Assembly: GCF_021404465.1 (NCBI RefSeq)
Contig: NZ_JABFTT010000005.1
Location: forward strand, 62,001 to 126,000
Source of the DNA: Billgrantia zhangzhouensis
GTDB lineage: Bacteria > Pseudomonadota > Gammaproteobacteria > Pseudomonadales > Halomonadaceae
Length of the DNA: 64,000 nucleotides
Direction: 5' to 3'
A program made the position numbers and the translations under genes. The notes under the pieces were generated by a model that was not told where the DNA came from, did not search any database, and saw nothing but the letters and a program-made list of their open reading frames with translations. The number at the start of each line of letters is the position of its first letter. The stretch's first letter is position 1. Below are positions 47,699 to 58,029 of this stretch, one piece after another.

Positions 47699-48490
47699 TC
47701 AGTGATCGTGTTCATCGTGGTCGTGGTCGTGCTCCTCCAGCGAGGCGATGAAGCCTGCCTCCTGACCGGCGATCATCAGCCGCTTCATCTCGGCCACGGC
47801 CTCCTTGAGCCCGACGAACAACGCGCGGGCGATGATGGCATGGCCGATATTAAGTTCGTGCAGCCCCGGGATCGCCGCGATGGCCTCGACATTGTGGTAA
47901 TGCAGGCCATGCCCGGCATTGACCGTGAGCCCCAGTTCCAGCGCCATCTCGGTTGCCGCTGACAGACGTGCATGCTCCTCGCGGGCCGCCTGCCCCGTAC
48001 ATTCGGCATAGGCCCCTGTGTGCAGCTCGATTACCGGCGCCCCGGCACGCCTGGAGGCCTCGATCTGGCTCGGCTCGGGATCGATGAACAGCGACACCTC
48101 GCAGCCTGCCGCCGCCAGACGCCGACAGGCATCCGCAATCGCATCGAAATTGCCCACCACATCCAGACCGCCCTCGGTGGTCAATTCCTCGCGCTTCTCC
48201 GGCACCAGACATACATGCGCCGGACGGACCTCCTCGGCCAGCGCCAGCATCTCTTCGGTGACGGCCATCTCCAGGTTCATGCGGGTATTGAGCACCTCGG
48301 CCAGCAGGCGCACGTCGCGTTCCTGAATGTGCCGCCGATCCTCACGCAGATGAATGGTGATGCCATCGGCTCCCGCCTCTTCAGCCAATAGCGCCGCCTG
48401 GACAGGGTCGGGATAGCGCGTGCCGCGTGCCTGACGCAACGTGGCAATGTGGTCGATATTGACGCCAAGCAGAATGCGCGGGGGATGCAT
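47699..48490 (-). CDS. pdxJ: pyridoxine 5'-phosphate synthase, with histidine-rich tail
   Basis: Condenses 1-deoxyxylulose 5-phosphate with aminoacetone 3-phosphate to give pyridoxine phosphate. The 263-residue protein has [41 protein letters not shown] and [12 protein letters not shown], all conserved. The last 12 residues form a tail of only acidic and histidine residues ([12 protein letters not shown]), which is not part of the enzyme fold and may bind metal. It is last gene of the rnc-era-recO-pdxJ run and converges with barA. No clear terminator is seen. Confidence 0.96.
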   Translation of the reverse strand: MHPPRILLGVNIDHIATLRQARGTRYPDPVQAALLAEEAGADGITIHLREDRRHIQERDVRLLAEVLNTRMNLEMAVTEEMLALAEEVRPAHVCLVPEKREELTTEGGLDVVGNFDAIADACRRLAAAGCEVSLFIDPEPSQIEASRRAGAPVIELHTGAYAECTGQAAREEHARLSAATEMALELGLTVNAGHGLHYHNVEAIAAIPGLHELNIGHAIIARALFVGLKEAVAEMKRLMIAGQEAGFIASLEEHDHDHDEHDH

Positions 48491-48524
48491 GAGACTCTCC
48501 AGCTACGGGTCGAGGAAGTGGCAA

Positions 48525-49226
48525 TCAGTGTGAGGGGGAACGGCGCCGTTCGGCAAGTTGACGCATCAGCTCGCGCGAGCGCAACGGCCGCGAGCCGAGC
48601 AAAGGGGCTAGCGCCGCACGCGCAATTGCCTTGGCCGGACCGGCCAGGCCCGGCGCCGTCCAGTCGCCCCCGGCCAACAAACGCAGGGTGCGACCGTCGA
48701 GCCCCGGCTCACCAGGCACGAAGGCCCGTGAGGACGCATCGAAGCGATAACGGCCGTGAGGGTCGAGTTCGCCGCCCTCCGGTGTGGTAAAGCGTGGCGC
48801 GGCATCCAGCATGTCGAGCAGAGAGAACTCCAGGCGCCGCAGCGCCACGGCACGGCCATCAGGACGCGGCAGCGCCTCGAGCAGCGCCGTATAGAAGGCG
48901 AAGACCTCCGCCGCCGGTAGCTCGACTGGCAGCGTCCGCGTCAACAGCTCGTTGGCATAGAGCCCGCATAGCAGGCCTTCACCGGCAAGCAACGCCGCCG
49001 CTCCACGGCTCTCCATCAACCTCAGGCGTTTTAGTTCCCCTTCCCCCACCCAGGTGACATGCAACGGAGCGAAGGGCTGCAGCCGACCGCGGGAGCGCGA
49101 GCCCGGGCGCTGCACGCCCTGGGCCACCGCTCGCACGCGGCCATGCTCAAGGGTAAGCAGCTCGACCAGCGCGCTGGTCTCGCGATAGGGACGCTTATGC
49201 AGGAGGAAGGCCGGCTGCGGCTGCAT
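48525..49226 (-). CDS. recO: DNA repair protein RecO
   Basis: Helps load RecA on single-stranded DNA covered by SSB. The 233-residue protein begins MQPQPAFLLHKRPYRETSALVELL, the typical OB-fold start, and the C-terminal part is helical, as in E. coli RecO; no zinc-binding cysteine set is visible. It lies 34 bases upstream of pdxJ and 31 bases downstream of era. Its place in the era-recO-pdxJ order is conserved in gammaproteobacteria. Confidence 0.94.
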   Translation of the reverse strand: MQPQPAFLLHKRPYRETSALVELLTLEHGRVRAVAQGVQRPGSRSRGRLQPFAPLHVTWVGEGELKRLRLMESRGAAALLAGEGLLCGLYANELLTRTLPVELPAAEVFAFYTALLEALPRPDGRAVALRRLEFSLLDMLDAAPRFTTPEGGELDPHGRYRFDASSRAFVPGEPGLDGRTLRLLAGGDWTAPGLAGPAKAIARAALAPLLGSRPLRSRELMRQLAERRRSPSH

Positions 49227-49257
49227 GAGATCGGGCGCTTGCCAGTTAGGGGCGAGT

Positions 49258-50157
49258 TCAGTCGAGGTCGTAGCCCAGACTCTTCAGGGCTCTCTCATCG
49301 TCCGACCAGCCACGCTTCACCTTGACCCACAGGTTGAGCATGACCTTGGCGTCCAGCGCGCGTTCCATGTCGAGCCGTGCCTCGCGGCCAATGCTCTTGA
49401 TCCGTTCGCCCTTGTCGCCGATGAGAATCTTTTTCTGTCCGGGACGCTCCACCAGGATCAGAGCACTGATGTGGATCACCTTGCCCTCGTCGCGGAACTC
49501 CTCGATCTCTACCGTGACCTGGTAGGGCAGTTCGTCGCCGAGCTGGCGCATGATTTTCTCGCGCACCAGTTCCGCCGCGAGGAAGCGCTGGCTCTTGTCG
49601 GTGATCTGGTCGTCGGGAAAGTAATGAATACTCTCGGGCAGGTGCTTGGCCACCTCCGCCTCGAGCTCGGGCACGTTGGTGCCATGCTTGGCGGAAATGG
49701 GGATGATGGCGGCGAACTCGCGCCGTGCCCCCACCTCGGCGAGCCAGGGCAGCAGCGTGCTCTTGTCCTCGAGTCTGTCGACCTTGTTGACGGCGAGAAT
49801 CACCGGCGCCTCGACGTGCTCCAGGCGCGAGAGGACCACCTGGTCCTCGTCGGTCCAGCGCGTGCGGTCGATGATGAATACCACGCAGTTCACGTCGCGC
49901 AGGGCTTGGGTGGCCGCCTGGTTCATGAAGCGGTTGATCGCCTTGTTGCGGTCACGCCCGAGGATGTGGATGCCCGGAGTGTCGACGTAGACGAACTGTG
50001 CTTCCCCCTCAGTCTTGATGCCCATGACCTGGTGTCGGGTAGTCTGGGGCCGACGCGAGGTGATCGAGATCTTTTGCCCGAGGATGCGATTCATCAGGGT
50101 CGACTTGCCGACATTGGGACGACCGACGATGGCCACGAAGCCACAGGTCTCGCTCAT
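49258..50157 (-). CDS. era: GTPase Era
   Basis: A GTPase that binds 16S rRNA and assists 30S assembly. The 299-residue protein has the GTPase motifs GRPNVGKST (G1), DTPGIH (G3) and NKVD (G4) in the first 170 residues, and a C-terminal KH RNA-binding domain with [18 protein letters not shown]. The start [12 protein letters not shown] at 50157 is the conserved one. It overlaps rnc by four bases, so the two are translationally coupled, as in many bacteria. Confidence 0.97.
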   Translation of the reverse strand: MSETCGFVAIVGRPNVGKSTLMNRILGQKISITSRRPQTTRHQVMGIKTEGEAQFVYVDTPGIHILGRDRNKAINRFMNQAATQALRDVNCVVFIIDRTRWTDEDQVVLSRLEHVEAPVILAVNKVDRLEDKSTLLPWLAEVGARREFAAIIPISAKHGTNVPELEAEVAKHLPESIHYFPDDQITDKSQRFLAAELVREKIMRQLGDELPYQVTVEIEEFRDEGKVIHISALILVERPGQKKILIGDKGERIKSIGREARLDMERALDAKVMLNLWVKVKRGWSDDERALKSLGYDLD

Positions 50158-50846
50158 GAGCTGGCCCCTTTCTGGTTTTCGAGCTGAAGCAAGGCAAGTT
50201 CGGCGGCTTGCTGCTCGGCATGGCGACGGCTGGAACCGGTGCCCAAGGTGTGCGAGTCGAGCAGCTCGATGTGGCACTCCACGGTGAAGGTCTGGTCATG
50301 AGCTTCGCCCTCCACCGACACCACTTCATAGCGCGGTAGAGGCGACTGACGCGACTGCAGGAACTCCTGCAACCGTGTCTTGGGGTCCTTCTGGGTATCC
50401 TGCAGATCGATCGATTCCAGACGCTCGGCATACCAAGCCAGCACACGGGCACGCGCCACGTCCATGCCGGCATCGAGGTAAATCGCGCCCAGTACGGCTT
50501 CGACCGCATCGGCCAGGATCGAGTCGCGCCGATGCCCGCCACTCTTCATCTCGCCGGAGCCCAGGCGCAAGCATTCACCGAAGGACATCTCACGGGCCAG
50601 CTCGGCCAAGGTCTGGCCACGCACCAGGCGGGCACGGAGCCGCGACAACTGCCCTTCGCGGGCCTGAGGAAAACGCGCGTAGAGCGCCTCTGCGATGACG
50701 AAATTGACGATGGAGTCGCCGAGGAACTCCAGCCGTTCGTTGTTCTGGCCCCCGAAGCTGCGATGGGTCATGGCCAGTTCCAGCAAGGCGATGTCGCGAA
50801 AGGTATAACCGATGCGTCGGCTAAAGGCGGAAAAGGATTTGCTCAC
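50154..50846 (-). CDS. rnc: ribonuclease III
   Basis: Cleaves double-stranded RNA, including the rRNA precursor. The 230-residue protein has the catalytic signature [14 protein letters not shown] and the second acidic site [13 protein letters not shown], then a C-terminal double-stranded RNA-binding domain (about 155-225, with [18 protein letters not shown]). ATG 50846 is conserved. It lies 24 bases after the lepB stop in the lepA-lepB-rnc-era-recO-pdxJ run. Confidence 0.97.
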   Translation of the reverse strand: MSKSFSAFSRRIGYTFRDIALLELAMTHRSFGGQNNERLEFLGDSIVNFVIAEALYARFPQAREGQLSRLRARLVRGQTLAELAREMSFGECLRLGSGEMKSGGHRRDSILADAVEAVLGAIYLDAGMDVARARVLAWYAERLESIDLQDTQKDPKTRLQEFLQSRQSPLPRYEVVSVEGEAHDQTFTVECHIELLDSHTLGTGSSRRHAEQQAAELALLQLENQKGASS

Positions 50847-50870
50847 GAAATTCCTGTTATTTCTGATCCA

Positions 50871-51674
50871 TCAATGGATGCGGCGAACCTGGGTGAAGCT
50901 CGGTAGACCACCATCCCAGTGCATCCACACGGCAAACGCCCGCCCGACGACGTTCTCCTCGGGCACGAAGCCCCAGTAGCGGCTGTCGTTGGAGTGGTCG
51001 CGGTTGTCACCCATGGTGAAGTAGTGTCCGTCGGGCACGACGATTTCACGCACGCGGGGGCCCGGGTCACGTGGATTATTGTAGATATGATGGCTGACCT
51101 CGCCCAGTCGCTCTTCCAACAGCCATTCGCCAGGCGCCGAGACAGGCGCTTCGTCCAGCAGGCGCTTAGGCACGGGCTCGCCATTGACGAACAGTTGCTT
51201 GTCCTCGTAACGCACGGTATCGCCGGGCAAGCCCACCACACGCTTGATGAAATTCACCGAGGGTTCGCTGGGAAAGCGAAACACCATGACATCGCCACGC
51301 TGCGGCTCGCCCACCTCGACGATGCGGGTGTGGGTCACCGGCAGACGCAAGCCGTAGGCGTACTTGTTGACCAGAATGAAATCGCCCACCTCCAGCGTGG
51401 GGCGCATGGAACCGGAAGGAATCTGGAAGGGCTCTACCAGAAAGCTTCTCAGCAGCAGCACCACCAGCAACACCGGGAAGAAGGAGCGCGCATAGTCGAC
51501 CGGCCATGGCTCCTTCATGGCGCGCTCGCGGGCGGTCTGGTCGAGCCCCTCGGTGGTACCCGCCTCGACGGCGGCCAGACGCTGTTGACGCACCGGACGC
51601 CACCAGACCATATCGAGCAGCCAGATCAGCCCTGTGATGGCCACGGCCACCACCAGAAGAAGTGAAAAATCCAT
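50871..51674 (-). CDS. lepB: signal peptidase I
   Basis: Removes signal peptides from exported proteins at the outer face of the inner membrane. The 267-residue protein has two N-terminal membrane helices (about 4-24 and 63-78), the nucleophile Ser89 in IPSGSMRPTL and the general base Lys144 in NFIKRVVGLPGD. The late motif GDNRDHSNDSRYWG is also intact. ATG 51674 begins MDFSLLLVVAV. It lies 14 bases after lepA on the same strand. Confidence 0.96.
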   Translation of the reverse strand: MDFSLLLVVAVAITGLIWLLDMVWWRPVRQQRLAAVEAGTTEGLDQTARERAMKEPWPVDYARSFFPVLLVVLLLRSFLVEPFQIPSGSMRPTLEVGDFILVNKYAYGLRLPVTHTRIVEVGEPQRGDVMVFRFPSEPSVNFIKRVVGLPGDTVRYEDKQLFVNGEPVPKRLLDEAPVSAPGEWLLEERLGEVSHHIYNNPRDPGPRVREIVVPDGHYFTMGDNRDHSNDSRYWGFVPEENVVGRAFAVWMHWDGGLPSFTQVRRIH

Positions 51675-51688
51675 AATTATCGCCGGTC

Positions 51689-53506
<1,818 letters not shown>

Positions 53507-53639
53507 CTAGCCCAATCCGGTGTTCGACACGAGCGCGGCAGCGGCGGAGTCATCGGCGCCCGTTCACGTCATATGAATTCGATGGCCGGTATTGTACCGG
53601 CATGGCCAAGGGTTGGACAGCACAGCCATCCATGAGCCA

Positions 53640-53678
53640 CAAAAACGAAGGCACCTCCTGACATGCCAGGAGGTGCCT
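53640..53678 (-). terminator. rho-independent terminator of the rpoE-rseAB-mucD operon
   Basis: AGGCACCTCCTG and CAGGAGGTGCCT (53649-53678) form a perfect 12-bp stem around a six-base loop. On the minus strand it is followed by TCGTTTTTG. It stands 24 bases after the mucD stop. Confidence 0.85.
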
Positions 53679-53701
53679 GTGACTCGATTCCCAGCGAAGA
53701 A

Positions 53702-55129
53702 TCAGCCGCGACCGAGCCTCAGCGCCACGAACAGCGAACGGCCGTCGCGATAGAGGCGCACGGGCACGGCGCGATCGGTGGGCAGCGCCTGAGCCAGCTC
53801 ACGCAGTTGGGCGGCGCTCTCCACCGCATGATGGTCAATACTGACGATCACGTCGCCCGGCATGATGCCGGCATCACTGGCCGCACCACCGGGGGCAACG
53901 TCACGCACCAGCACACCGCTATCGATGCCCAGGCGCTGGCGCTCGGCATCTTCCAGCTCGGCGATGGCGAGCCCCAGACGCGCCTGGGCGTCGGAATCGC
54001 CAGGGCGCGCCTGCGCCGTCTGCTCGCTGTCGGGCCAGTCGCCAATGGTCACCGTGACGCCCTGGCGCTCGCCATCGCGCATGATGCTCAGCTCAGCCTC
54101 GTTGCCCGGCGCAACCCTGCCGATGAGGCGAGGCAGGTTGCGTGAGCGTTCGACCTCTTCGCCATCAACCTCGAGTACGATATCGCCTGCCTGCAAGCCG
54201 GCCTGGGCGGCGGGCCCTTCGGGGTCGAGATCGGCGATCAAGGCACCGCTGGCGCTATCCATGCCGAACGACTCGGCCAGATCGCGGGATACCGGCTGAA
54301 TCATCACACCAAGCCAGCCGCGACGGACGCGACCGTCCTCGCGCAGCTGGCTGGCCACGTCCATAGCCACGTTGATGGGAATCGCGAACGACAAGCCCAT
54401 GAAACCGCCGCTACGGGTGAATATCTGTGAATTGATGCCGACCACTTCGCCGTCGAGGTTGAACAGCGGACCGCCCGAATTGCCTGGGTTGATGGCCACG
54501 TCGGTCTGGATGAACGGCACGTAGGCATCACGCGGCAACGTGCGATTGATGGCACTGACGATGCCGGCGGTCACCGAATGGTCGAAGCCGAATGGCGAGC
54601 CGATGGCAGCTACCCACTCACCTACGCGCAGCTCATCGGAATCGCCCATATTCAGTGTCGGCAGATCCGAGGCATCCACCTTGAGCAGAGCCACGTCGGT
54701 CTGGGTATCGGCGCCCACCAGCTCGGCCTCGAGTTCACGGCGATCGTTGAGGCGCACGAGGATCTCGTCGGCTCCTTCGACCACATGGGCATTGGTCAGA
54801 ATGTAGCCGTTTTCGCTGATGATGAACCCCGACCCCAGCGACTGCCGCTCGCCGCCGCGTCCAGGGCCTTCGCCACCTCCCGGAGGGACTGGGAAACGAT
54901 CGCCGAAGAAGTGCCGGAAGATGTCGGGAATCTCCTGGCCACCGAAGCCTTCGAACGGCTGGGGACGGTTGGGCATGGCCCGGGTGGTGGAAATATTGAC
55001 TACCCCGGGCGCCGCCTGCTCGACCAGCTCGGTGAAATCGGGCAGGTCACGGGCGAAGACAGGCTGCCACGACATCAGCACGACCAGCATCAGCGCCCCG
55101 AGAAAGAATTGTCGCGTCAATGACTTCAT
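53702..55129 (-). CDS. mucD: periplasmic serine protease MucD (DegP/HtrA family)
   Basis: Degrades or refolds damaged periplasmic proteins and restrains the envelope stress response. The 475-residue precursor has a signal peptide (LGALMLVVLMSWQPVFA), a trypsin-like domain with the triad His115 (TNAHVV), Asp145 (DVALLK) and Ser218 (GNSGGP), and two PDZ domains (about 275-365 and 385-470). A glycine/proline-rich loop at 83-95 lies in the LA loop region. ATG 55129 follows GGAG. It is last gene of the rpoE-rseA-rseB-mucD unit. Confidence 0.95.
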   Translation of the reverse strand: MKSLTRQFFLGALMLVVLMSWQPVFARDLPDFTELVEQAAPGVVNISTTRAMPNRPQPFEGFGGQEIPDIFRHFFGDRFPVPPGGGEGPGRGGERQSLGSGFIISENGYILTNAHVVEGADEILVRLNDRRELEAELVGADTQTDVALLKVDASDLPTLNMGDSDELRVGEWVAAIGSPFGFDHSVTAGIVSAINRTLPRDAYVPFIQTDVAINPGNSGGPLFNLDGEVVGINSQIFTRSGGFMGLSFAIPINVAMDVASQLREDGRVRRGWLGVMIQPVSRDLAESFGMDSASGALIADLDPEGPAAQAGLQAGDIVLEVDGEEVERSRNLPRLIGRVAPGNEAELSIMRDGERQGVTVTIGDWPDSEQTAQARPGDSDAQARLGLAIAELEDAERQRLGIDSGVLVRDVAPGGAASDAGIMPGDVIVSIDHHAVESAAQLRELAQALPTDRAVPVRLYRDGRSLFVALRLGRG

Positions 55130-55160
55130 ATAAGCTCCTGCATCAGCTTGCTTGCACCAG

Positions 55161-55219
55161 GTTTCAAACCCTTTCATTTCAAAGATCGCGTTTCAAACCC
55201 TTATGTCTCGAACCCTTGC
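55161..55219. repeat. four tandem 14-15-bp repeats between rseB and mucD
   Basis: Units begin at 55161, 55176, 55190 and 55205. Units 1 and 3 share GTTTCAAACCCTT exactly; unit 4 is GTCTCGAACCCTT; unit 2 is a diverged ATTTCAAAGATC. They are not part of either coding sequence. Confidence 0.7.
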
Positions 55220-55254
55220 ACTATCGTTTATGCCGCTTCGTTGCCTGGCGGCAC

Positions 55255-56235
55255 TCATTCCCGGGAAGGCACTTCGCGCCACGTCAGGTTTTCTGCCACC
55301 TGCACCAGTACTCGGGGAGGCAGCTCCCCCATGACCACCACTTGCATGGGGTACTCATCCCCCACCACATGGCGAACCACTGCAAGCGAGATGCCCAGCC
55401 GATGCAGCCCGGGAATCAGCCGTTCCTGCCCCTCCTCTATGGGCTCGACGAACAGGCTGAGAGTCGATAGGCCATCGCTGTAGAGGCGATGCCCTATCGC
55501 CCGGTCACGCTGTTCATCATGGGTATCGATCGGCTGGTCGATGAAGCCCTCCGGCAGCCACCCGGGACGCCACGGATGCTCCGGCGGCGGCCGCTGGGCA
55601 TCCAGCACCACCCCGCCGTCATGCAGTTCAGGTGGCTGCAGTTCGGTCAGTTGGAAAGTCTCGACTACACGACCGCGGTCGTCGATCAGCTCGCGCTTCA
55701 ACGGCAAGGCCGTCTGCAAGTCGAGCCAGAGACGCTGGCCGAAACGCATGCCATCGAGCGGCTCGATATCCAGGCGCACCGCGCTACGGTTGGCGATGCG
55801 CTCGTCGCTGCCCATGCCGAGCCGATAGTATTGCTCGATATGCCGGGCGATACCGGCCGGAGAAGCCGGCACTTCCTCGTCGCCGCCCGACCATGTCATG
55901 CGACCGATGAGCCCACGCCGCTCGAAGAACACCGATGGACCGTCGAGGAAACGCGCCACTTCCCGCTCGATGCCATCCTGGATCTCCCTCGAGAGCGCCA
56001 GGGTACGTACGCCATCGATGCCGATGCGTACGGCACGCGCTTGAAAGGTATGACAATGACTGGCCCATAGGCTGCGCTCGAACCATTCCAGCGGCGAGCC
56101 AGGCCGCTCCCACTCAGCCAGTTGCCGGCAGTCGAACCGTTCGGCCTGCGTTTCGGCAATAGCGGGAGTGAGAGGGAACAGCAGCGCGGCACTGCTGAGG
56201 AAGGCCAGGCGCCTTGCGATACGCCTGCCCACCAT
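55255..56235 (-). CDS. rseB: sigma-E regulatory protein RseB/MucB
   Basis: A periplasmic protein that binds RseA and blocks its cleavage until lipopolysaccharide or outer-membrane stress releases it. The 326-residue precursor has a signal peptide (LAFLSSAALLFPLTPAIA). The N-terminal LolA/LppX-like lipid-binding domain (about 25-210) and smaller C-terminal domain (about 220-320) are both present. Its ATG shares one base with the TGA of rseA (TGATG), so they are translationally coupled. A 125-base gap with a tandem repeat separates it from mucD. Confidence 0.92.
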   Translation of the reverse strand: MVGRRIARRLAFLSSAALLFPLTPAIAETQAERFDCRQLAEWERPGSPLEWFERSLWASHCHTFQARAVRIGIDGVRTLALSREIQDGIEREVARFLDGPSVFFERRGLIGRMTWSGGDEEVPASPAGIARHIEQYYRLGMGSDERIANRSAVRLDIEPLDGMRFGQRLWLDLQTALPLKRELIDDRGRVVETFQLTELQPPELHDGGVVLDAQRPPPEHPWRPGWLPEGFIDQPIDTHDEQRDRAIGHRLYSDGLSTLSLFVEPIEEGQERLIPGLHRLGISLAVVRHVVGDEYPMQVVVMGELPPRVLVQVAENLTWREVPSRE

Positions 56236-56945
56236 CAGCGCTGCCCCAATGTCTCGTTACCCGAAGCCCGTAGCAAAGGCATCCAGACATCGCCACTGCC
56301 GTAGGCGGCCCCTTCGGCATGCCGATCGAGATAGGACTGCAGCAGGCGCGCCTGCTCCTGGTCGTTGCGCTGCGACTGACGGGGGTTGGGCGTCATGAAC
56401 AAAGGGGAGTCGAAACCAGCCCCTACCGGCATCAGGCCGGACTGCGCGCCTGAGGAAGCCGGAGAGAACAACGGCATACCGACGGGTACGGCCTGGCTGC
56501 CACCGCTAGCCTGAGCGGCCAGGCTGCGCTGTGGCTGAGTCGAGGAGGAGCGCGTCTCGCCATCAGCCAGTTGGGCGTCTCCCCCGGTGCTGGTGAAATC
56601 GCTTCCTTGGTAGAATTGTACCCCGGTGATCACCATCAGGGTGACAGCGGCGGCAATCCCCGCGCTACGGCCCAAGGAGTGAGAAGAGCGACGCGGTGCG
56701 AGACGAGGCTCCTCGATCGCCGGCGCAGGTTCGGCGTCCAGACGGGCCATGATGCCTGCCGAAAGATCCGTGCTGACATCGATGTCATGATCCCGCCTCA
56801 GCAGGCTGCGCATCAGATGGTAGCGCCGCCATGCCTCTGCTGCATCCGGCTCGCTCTCGAGTGTTTTCAGCACCCGGCGCAGCTCGAGATCATCACCTTC
56901 ATTGTCCATCAGGGCAGAAAGCGATTCCCGTGCATTCTGACTCAT
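56235..56945 (-). CDS. rseA: anti-sigma-E factor RseA/MucA
   Basis: An inner-membrane protein that holds RpoE inactive. The N-terminal cytoplasmic anti-sigma domain (about 1-85, starting SQNARESLSALMDNEGDDLELRR) binds the sigma factor; one membrane helix (about 105-125, AGIAAAVTLMVITGVQFY) leads to the periplasmic domain that binds RseB. The periplasmic part is long and low-complexity (serine, glutamine). The 236-residue length is close to MucA. ATG 56945 follows GGGGG and is conserved. The gap to rpoE is 181 bases. Confidence 0.93.
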   Translation of the reverse strand: MSQNARESLSALMDNEGDDLELRRVLKTLESEPDAAEAWRRYHLMRSLLRRDHDIDVSTDLSAGIMARLDAEPAPAIEEPRLAPRRSSHSLGRSAGIAAAVTLMVITGVQFYQGSDFTSTGGDAQLADGETRSSSTQPQRSLAAQASGGSQAVPVGMPLFSPASSGAQSGLMPVGAGFDSPLFMTPNPRQSQRNDQEQARLLQSYLDRHAEGAAYGSGDVWMPLLRASGNETLGQR

Positions 56946-57126
56946 TCCTAACACCCCCACATTGGCAAGGCACCCTGCCTCGCTATCAATGATTCCCGGC
57001 ATTCCCGACCGCACCCAACCGGAATACCGACAGCCCATGAATTGCCGCTGTCATACCGCGGTCAATGCTTCAGACGTCATCGACGCGAGACAGTTCAGCG
57101 CCGAAACAAAAACATTGCCGAAAACT

Positions 57127-57732
57127 TCACTCCGTCAACGATTCGCGAGTCCGCGCCGTGGTCATCAGCGGTTGGATATGCTGATCCACCGCCTCCCGTG
57201 CACGAAAGATTCGCGACCGCACCGTACCCACCGGGCACTGCATGATATTGGCGATATCCTCGTAGGAAAGCCCATCGAGTTCGCGCAGGGTAATGGCCGT
57301 GCGCAGGTCGTCGGGCAGATTCTCGATCGCTTCGAATACTGCGGCCTCGAGCTGGTCTCGGGCCAGCGACGACTCCGGTGTCTCGATGTCGGAGAGCCGG
57401 CCGCTATGGTCGAGGATCTCGGCATCGACGATGTCGAGATCGCTGCCCGGCGGACGCCGCCCCCTCGAAACGAGGTGGTTCTTGGCCGTGTTGATGGCGA
57501 TGCGGTACATCCAGGTATAGAAGGCACTCTCGGCGCGAAACTTGCCAAGTGCACGATAGGCCTTGATGAAAGCCTCCTGGGCCACGTCCTGCACTTCGGC
57601 ATGGTCCTGTATATAGCGTCCGATCAATCCGATGATCTTGTGCTGATACTTCTTGACCAGCAGATCGAAGGCTCGCGTATCGCCTTTCTGCGCACGCTCC
57701 ACGAGCTGTTGATCGCTTTCCCGATTACCCAT
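57127..57732 (-). CDS. rpoE: RNA polymerase sigma factor RpoE/AlgU
   Basis: The extracytoplasmic-stress sigma factor. The 201-residue protein has region 2 (LVKKYQHKIIGLIGRYI, then DVAQEAFIKAYRALGKF and FYTWMYRIAINTAKNHL) and region 4 (LPDDLRTAITLRELDGLSY then CPVGTVRSRIFRAREA). Close likeness to AlgU of Pseudomonas is clear. It is first gene of rpoE-rseA-rseB-mucD; MucC is absent. The ATG at 57732 follows GGGGGGAG at five bases and abuts the stop of a short upstream frame, so its translation may be coupled. Confidence 0.97.
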   Translation of the reverse strand: MGNRESDQQLVERAQKGDTRAFDLLVKKYQHKIIGLIGRYIQDHAEVQDVAQEAFIKAYRALGKFRAESAFYTWMYRIAINTAKNHLVSRGRRPPGSDLDIVDAEILDHSGRLSDIETPESSLARDQLEAAVFEAIENLPDDLRTAITLRELDGLSYEDIANIMQCPVGTVRSRIFRAREAVDQHIQPLMTTARTRESLTE

Positions 57733-57807
57733 TCACGCTCCCCCCGGCAGGGCGAGACCCTGAAGCGGGATGAGCCGTAAAAGCATCGTTAGGTAGTCTG
57801 CATGCAT
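57733..57807 (-). CDS. rseD-like upstream ORF ahead of rpoE (24 codons, candidate)
   Basis: On the minus strand an ATG at 57807 opens a 24-codon frame (MHADYLTMLLRLIPLQ and on to GGA) whose TGA ends at 57733, directly touching the rpoE ATG at 57732. The frame is also open further upstream (ATG 57894 and 57909, TTG 57927), so the true start is uncertain. In E. coli a short ORF, rseD, is translated ahead of rpoE and couples to it under CsrA control. Similar function here is inference; the abutting TGA-ATG is the main evidence. Confidence 0.35.
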   Translation of the reverse strand: MHADYLTMLLRLIPLQGLALPGGA

Positions 57808-57954
57808 GGTATCAACCTGGAGCCCGTTGGCCGCTGAAAATCCCTGGACGTTTTCGTCCGTCCCGACAAGTGTTCCTGTTTCTTGGCCGCGCATCAAGCC
57901 AGCCGCCATGCCGCCGGGCTGTGACAATCCCGCGGCCGTAGGGTTCCGTTGTGA

Positions 57955-57985
57955 TTGCCGCTTTTTCCCTCGGCGGGTGTATAGT
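57955..57985 (+). promoter_or_regulatory. weak promoter candidate for the DAHP synthase gene
   Basis: TTGCCG (57955-57960) and TATAGT (57980-57985) with a 19-base spacer, 45 bases before the ATG. The -10 box is good; the spacer is longer than ideal. Confidence 0.3.
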
Positions 57986-58029
57986 AGTTCATCTTCTCGC
58001 CATCAACGCATCACGACACAGGTAGCAAC

